Part shown: positions 60,425 through 64,000 of the stretch, piece by piece
Position numbering within the stretch: position 1 is the first letter of the stretch
Layout of the letters: every line of letters starts with the position of its first letter
Source: Himantopus leucocephalus
Lineage: Eukaryota; Chordata; Aves; Charadriiformes; Recurvirostridae
Direction: 5' to 3'
Assembly: GCA_003993805.1 (NCBI GenBank)
Contig: RSEF01000004.1
Coordinates: 77,369,387 to 77,433,386, forward strand
DNA length: 64,000 nucleotides
Notes under the pieces: model-generated
What the model was told of the DNA's origin: nothing
The model's database searches: none
Seen by the model: the letters and a program-made list of their open reading frames with translations, nothing else
Position numbers and translations under genes: made by a program

Positions 60425-60600
60425 AATTTTCTTCTGTACTGCAGCATTTTGGGAGGGCTCATGAAGTGGTAAAGCATTTCTTAACTGTGAGGAATCAGTT
60501 TATTGGCTTCTGTAGTACAGCTCTTTCCAATTACAGCAGAAGGTACTTATGGCTGCAGTTATAATGGTCTTATGAAAGCTGTTTATTCAAATGCTACACT
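60425..60600. promoter_or_regulatory. Candidate conserved non-coding element
   Basis: A high-complexity stretch with ttccaattacagcagaagg and ggctgcagttataatggtc, just upstream of the CR1 at 60678. No frame runs through it. By-eye impression only. Confidence 0.15.
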
Positions 60601-60677
60601 GTAAATCTGGAGATCATATGCTTATGTTTGAGAAGGGAAAGGTAATTTTATAGTAAAATGAGGCTAATGATGATGAC

Positions 60678-61080
60678 AGCCTGAGAGAGTTGGGGTTCTT
60701 TAGCCTGGAGAAGAGAAGGCTTTGGGGAGACCTTATAGCAGCCTTCCAGTATCTGAAGGGGGCCTACAGGAAAGATGGAGAGGGACTCTTTATCAAGCAG
60801 TGTAGTGATAGGGTGAGGGGTAATGGTTTAAAACTGAAAGAGCGTAGATTTAGGTTAGATATTAAGAAGAAATTCTTTACTGTGAGAGGGGATGGTGAGA
60901 CACTGGACCAGGTTGCCCAGAGAAGATGTGGATGCCCCCTCCCTGAAGTGTTCAAGGTCAGGTTGGATGGGGCTTTGATTAAGCTGGTCTAATGGGAGGT
61001 GTCCCTGCCCATGGCGGTGGGGTTGGAACTAGATGATCTTTAAGGTTCTGTTCAACCCAAACCATTCTATGATTCTATGA
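60678..61080 (+). mobile_element. CR1 LINE 3' end, well preserved
   Basis: The plus strand runs from cctgagagagttgggg through the ORF2 C-terminus and 3' UTR (actagatgatctttaaggttc) to a canonical end, attctatgattctatga, at 61080. At 403 bp it is 5'-truncated. The intact terminal octamers indicate a comparatively recent insertion. Confidence 0.95.
60690..60992 (+). pseudogene. CR1 ORF2 C-terminal remnant
   Basis: A 100-codon frame that begins FFSLEKRRLWGDLIAAF, continues RFRLDIKKKFFTVR and ends DGALIKLV before TAA. The block W-N-R-L-P is lost through a local frame slip (DGETLDQVAQRR in its place). The catalytic part is not included, so no enzyme is encoded. Confidence 0.9.
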
Positions 61081-62292
61081 TTTCTTCTGTCAATGGAATG
61101 GAAAATATAAGGCAGACCAATGTTTTTTTAGAAGATTTTTATTATCCTCTTTTTTGTTCACTATTTTGAAATAAAACTACTGTTTCAAGACAAAAAATAA
61201 TTTCATTTTTAAAAGAATGTCTGAAACTTTTCATAATTTTTTCTTTCAGTAAAAATCTAAGTGTGATAGATTTGAAGATATTTTTATTCCTTCAAAGCCA
61301 TCTATACATGCATTTACTTCCAATAAAAAAGCATCTGTGATTTACTATCATTTTAGTAAGAATCTCAGAAACCCTGATGAAACTTAAGCGTTCATTGAGT
61401 TAAAAGTGATAGAAATTACATAATTACATAACCCTTACAGGTTAGGATGGGCCAGTTTTGCTCAGAAAAAAATTATCTTTAAACATATTAAACTAGGATC
61501 ATCTTTCATCCCAGCAACCAAAACAAAAAAAGGCAAGCAAGCATCTTAAGGTTTTCTTCTGGAGGGATGTCATGTTATGGTATGCACAACGAAAAATATT
61601 TCAGTATTCAGTATCTTGAATTTCATATTGAAAAATAATAGAAACTTAATAGAGTGGGATGAATAGTTTATACTAGTTTTAGTTTCCTAGCTTGACTTAT
61701 TTTACTAATTATTCAAAAGTGCAGGCTTTTCTGAAAAAGAGGAGGTGAAATTTTTGAAGATTGTGTAGACTGTAATAATTTTACAGAAATAACTAATTTA
61801 AAAGATTCAGTTCTGTCAATAAAAATGGCATTCTATTTGTTTGTAGGAGTTAGGAAATTAGACCTTTTAGCTGGAATTTCTGAATTATAAGCAAGTCCAT
61901 TACAAAAATAATAGACTATATTAGGTAAGCATGTGGAAATAAAAAATGAAGATACAATTAAAGCTTAAGATTTTTTTTTTTTATTTAAAGGTATGCAAAG
62001 AGATGATCATCAATTTTTATATCACAATAGAAAATACTTTGGCAGAAATAAGATTGTTTTGGGGAAATTATTGCAGTTATGAGGTAAGGTGTGTCAGATA
62101 CTAAAACACAGAAATTCAAAGTACATACTATAAAGATGTCAGCAATACATTCTAATAACAGAACAGGTTAAAGAGGGTTATATAGATATTGTCAGCAAAA
62201 TGAGTGCTATGAAGTTCCTTCCTCCAAATTACATAAATCTTTAGATTTTTAAAATGAAACTACTAAAAATGGTGACTATATTTTTAATTCAG

Positions 62293-62440
62293 GCTGAAAA
62301 TTATGCTCTTTCATCTTCTTTGGAAGATGCACTCTCCTGGAAATGAAGTAGAGGGCACTGGGATGCCAAATGCAACTGCTGAGCCATCGGATGTGGCCAG
62401 TGTTTTCTTGGAAACCGAGAGAATGGAGGAAACTGGTTAG
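62293..62440 (+). other. Exon-like open frame, unrecognised
   Basis: A block richer in G+C than its flanks follows an acceptor-like tttttaattcag (AG at 62291-62292). One frame is open to TAG at 62438-62440. From an internal ATG (62303) it would give 45 residues beginning MLFHLLWKMHSPGNEVEG and ending ERMEETG. It would fit a last coding exon, but a 50-codon stretch is expected many times by chance and I do not recognise the protein. Confidence 0.15.
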
Positions 62441-63356
62441 CTAGTTGCACTAGTTAGTTCTACTATAAATGTTTAAGAATATTTTCTTTAACAAAAAGCA
62501 TTTATATCTGTGGGCTTTAAAGATAGTTGTAGGTAATCCAAACAGGGAAATTGCAGATAAACTTTAGTCTCAATCCTGAGTGCTTATGTTCATTTTGTAA
62601 AATGTGATCTGCTTCATCTGACTATGAACTCTATTCCAAAGCAACATATAGACTGTTTTGTATATTATGTAGGGAATAAAGGTAGAACCCAAATCACCCT
62701 GGTGTTAATTTAAAACAGATAACAGTGCCGACACTATTGCATACTCTGTCACAGAAATATAGGATGAGAACATTGTTAAATGATCTCAGAAATTATGAAA
62801 TTATTCTAAGTTTGACAAAGGAAGAAGGTGATGTACTAAGAATGCATTATCTACAGGAATCCTCTGTTGCTCAGAAAATGGCACATTGGGTGAAGCATAG
62901 GGTTTTTACAGGGTGAAAAAAGATTGTGTCAGGTGTTGCAGGACCTGATCAATAACATGAGATTTGCCAAGATAGGTCAAACCAAATTCATAACATTATT
63001 CTAGAGAATCAGAGAGGAACCTTAAAGCAAATTAAAAAAATCATTCCGTATACCTGTCTTTTTTATTTCAGTTACAACAACTGAATGTCATAAAACAAGA
63101 AAAAGACATCGTAAAGTTTTAACTAAATATTAAATTTGCTCTTAATATTTCAAATCCCATTGTGATCCATTTCAGCTTCTCACATTATTGCCCTGACTGT
63201 TCCCAGAAATTCATAAGTGAAAACTAATTTTAGGTTTGTTCACATCCCAAGATAAGTATGGTGATTAACAATGCACTGATTGCTCTGTAATAACTGTTTG
63301 AGTATACTCTTTTATCTTACTTAAGAGTCAAAGAAATATCATCAAAGGTGGCTTTC

Positions 63357-63372
63357 TTTTTTTTTTTTTTTT
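63357..63372. repeat. Poly-T run (16)
   Basis: Sixteen uninterrupted T in unique sequence. Confidence 0.95.
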
Positions 63373-64000
63373 ATAATGCCTGAATACAATGCATCAAAAT
63401 ACTGTAGTCTGTGATTATCAAGCTGGTTAAACAATAGTCAATTTAATAAGTGGTGTCATTCAAACTATCATATTTCTATTTAAACGAAAAGCTAACAAAG
63501 CATGTAAGCTGCATGAAAAATGCTCATTAAGAATTATGCATATTTCAGGACAGAAATTAAATGCAGGGAATATCTGTCTTCTGTTTCTTTTTCTCTCCTT
63601 TTTTCTTATTAGATTGCATGTAAAATCATTTTAGTAGTGGGATTTTTTATCATTGCTTTTGTTTTAATCAACTAAAAAAAATTAAATCTCTAAATATTTT
63701 TTTCTAGATTTGCCAAATACTAGATGATTTCAGAATTCTTTCATTCCACAAAGATAAGAAACCTAATCCTTACAAAGTTATAGTATTTGGCTTGTGGGTT
63801 TCTTTCATTTTTTTGTTGTTTATCTGAAAGGATAAAGAAATGATCTTTTGTTAAATGTTTTAAGAACCAATATCCTGATTTGATTATATAGGACATTCTC
63901 ACTGAGTGAGAATTCCTAGTCAGATTGCATACATGTTATTCATTTATTTTACAGGTGTATATAGAATACAGAGGTTAACATTGTCCACTTGGGAAAATAA

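Larger units (their letters stand above)
54386..60677. other. Unique AT-rich sequence; two weak candidates only
   Basis: No recognised transposon in 6.3 kb. A candidate conserved element (55095-55220), an exon-like frame (55848-56069) and a (TTTGG)n tract (59307-59330) are listed separately. Confidence 0.6.
61081..64000. other. Unique AT-rich sequence, no confirmed gene
   Basis: No transposon recognised. It holds an exon-like frame (62293-62440), a frame of 63 codons (62725-62916) with no recognisable domain and a poly-T run (63357-63372). Confidence 0.6.

Noticed and set aside
62725..62916. 63-codon frame with a hydrophilic, protein-like sequence
   Set aside because: No domain, no clear splice sites and a length common by chance. 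A link to the frame at 62293 is not supported, since that one ends in a stop.
1..64000. CRISPR array, phage, integron, operon or other bacterial system
   Set aside because: No regularly spaced repeats, no dense coding, no ribosome binding sites. All larger repeats are explained by CR1, LTRs, simple repeats or assembly joins.
1..64000. Undescribed multi-gene system
   Set aside because: No intact gene was found, so there is nothing that could form one. The unusual structures are insertion history and assembly artefacts.

Overview
The window looks like AT-rich, non-coding DNA from a bird. The main evidence is a set of CR1 LINE copies whose 3' ends finish in the ATTCTATG octamer repeat, plus two LTR copies of a type I know from avian genomes. 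These LTRs, and CR1 copies ending in an (ATTCT)n tail, suggest a non-galliform bird, but I cannot fix the species. I found no protein-coding gene, tRNA, rRNA, CRISPR array or bacterial or phage feature. The long open frames are either CR1 or LTR remnants or are at the level chance would give in DNA this AT-rich.

Layout. 1-15 kb is mostly unique sequence with a short CR1 3' end (5814-5985), a GC-rich island (9040-9290), a possible LTR on the minus strand (about 10340-11210), and two stretches (10367-10433, 11253-11577) where a single N separates near-identical copies. At 15.0-15.4 kb two CR1 fragments point toward each other into a 100-N gap. 15.4-21.3 kb is unique. 21277-22405 is an LTR on the minus strand with an imperfect 5-bp target duplication. 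23095-24333 is a 1.2-kb CR1 on the plus strand whose tail has become an (ATTCT)12 microsatellite. 24.3-29.2 kb is unique apart from a 143-bp duplication around an N at 27399. 29176-31172 is a 2-kb CR1 on the minus strand, followed by a short CR1 3' end (31495-31676). 33560-34097 is LTR-like and holds four 25-bp tandem repeats. It is followed by a CR1 on the plus strand (34118-35083) that contains a gap and lacks its 3' end. 36145-36505 is a very old CR1/L3-like remnant. 36.5-45.5 kb is unique.

The richest part is 45.5-51.2 kb. A near-full-length CR1 on the minus strand (45516 to about 49530) keeps remnants of ORF1 (SGNH-esterase type) and of ORF2 (endonuclease plus reverse transcriptase). A younger, 5'-truncated CR1 (48844-49114) has inserted into its ORF1. 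Two more CR1 fragments follow. 53880-54385 is a truncated copy of the 21-kb LTR in the opposite orientation, and 60678-61080 is one more CR1 3' end.

Nothing here works as a pathway; the window is a record of retrotransposon insertion in a gene-poor region. The most useful results are the nested CR1, whose empty site can be worked out to the base; the direct repeats around single Ns, which look like false duplications made during assembly; and the size of the missing sequence in one gap (about 570 bp), taken from a paralogous CR1 in the same window. Several high-complexity unique stretches and two short exon-like frames are listed only as candidates.
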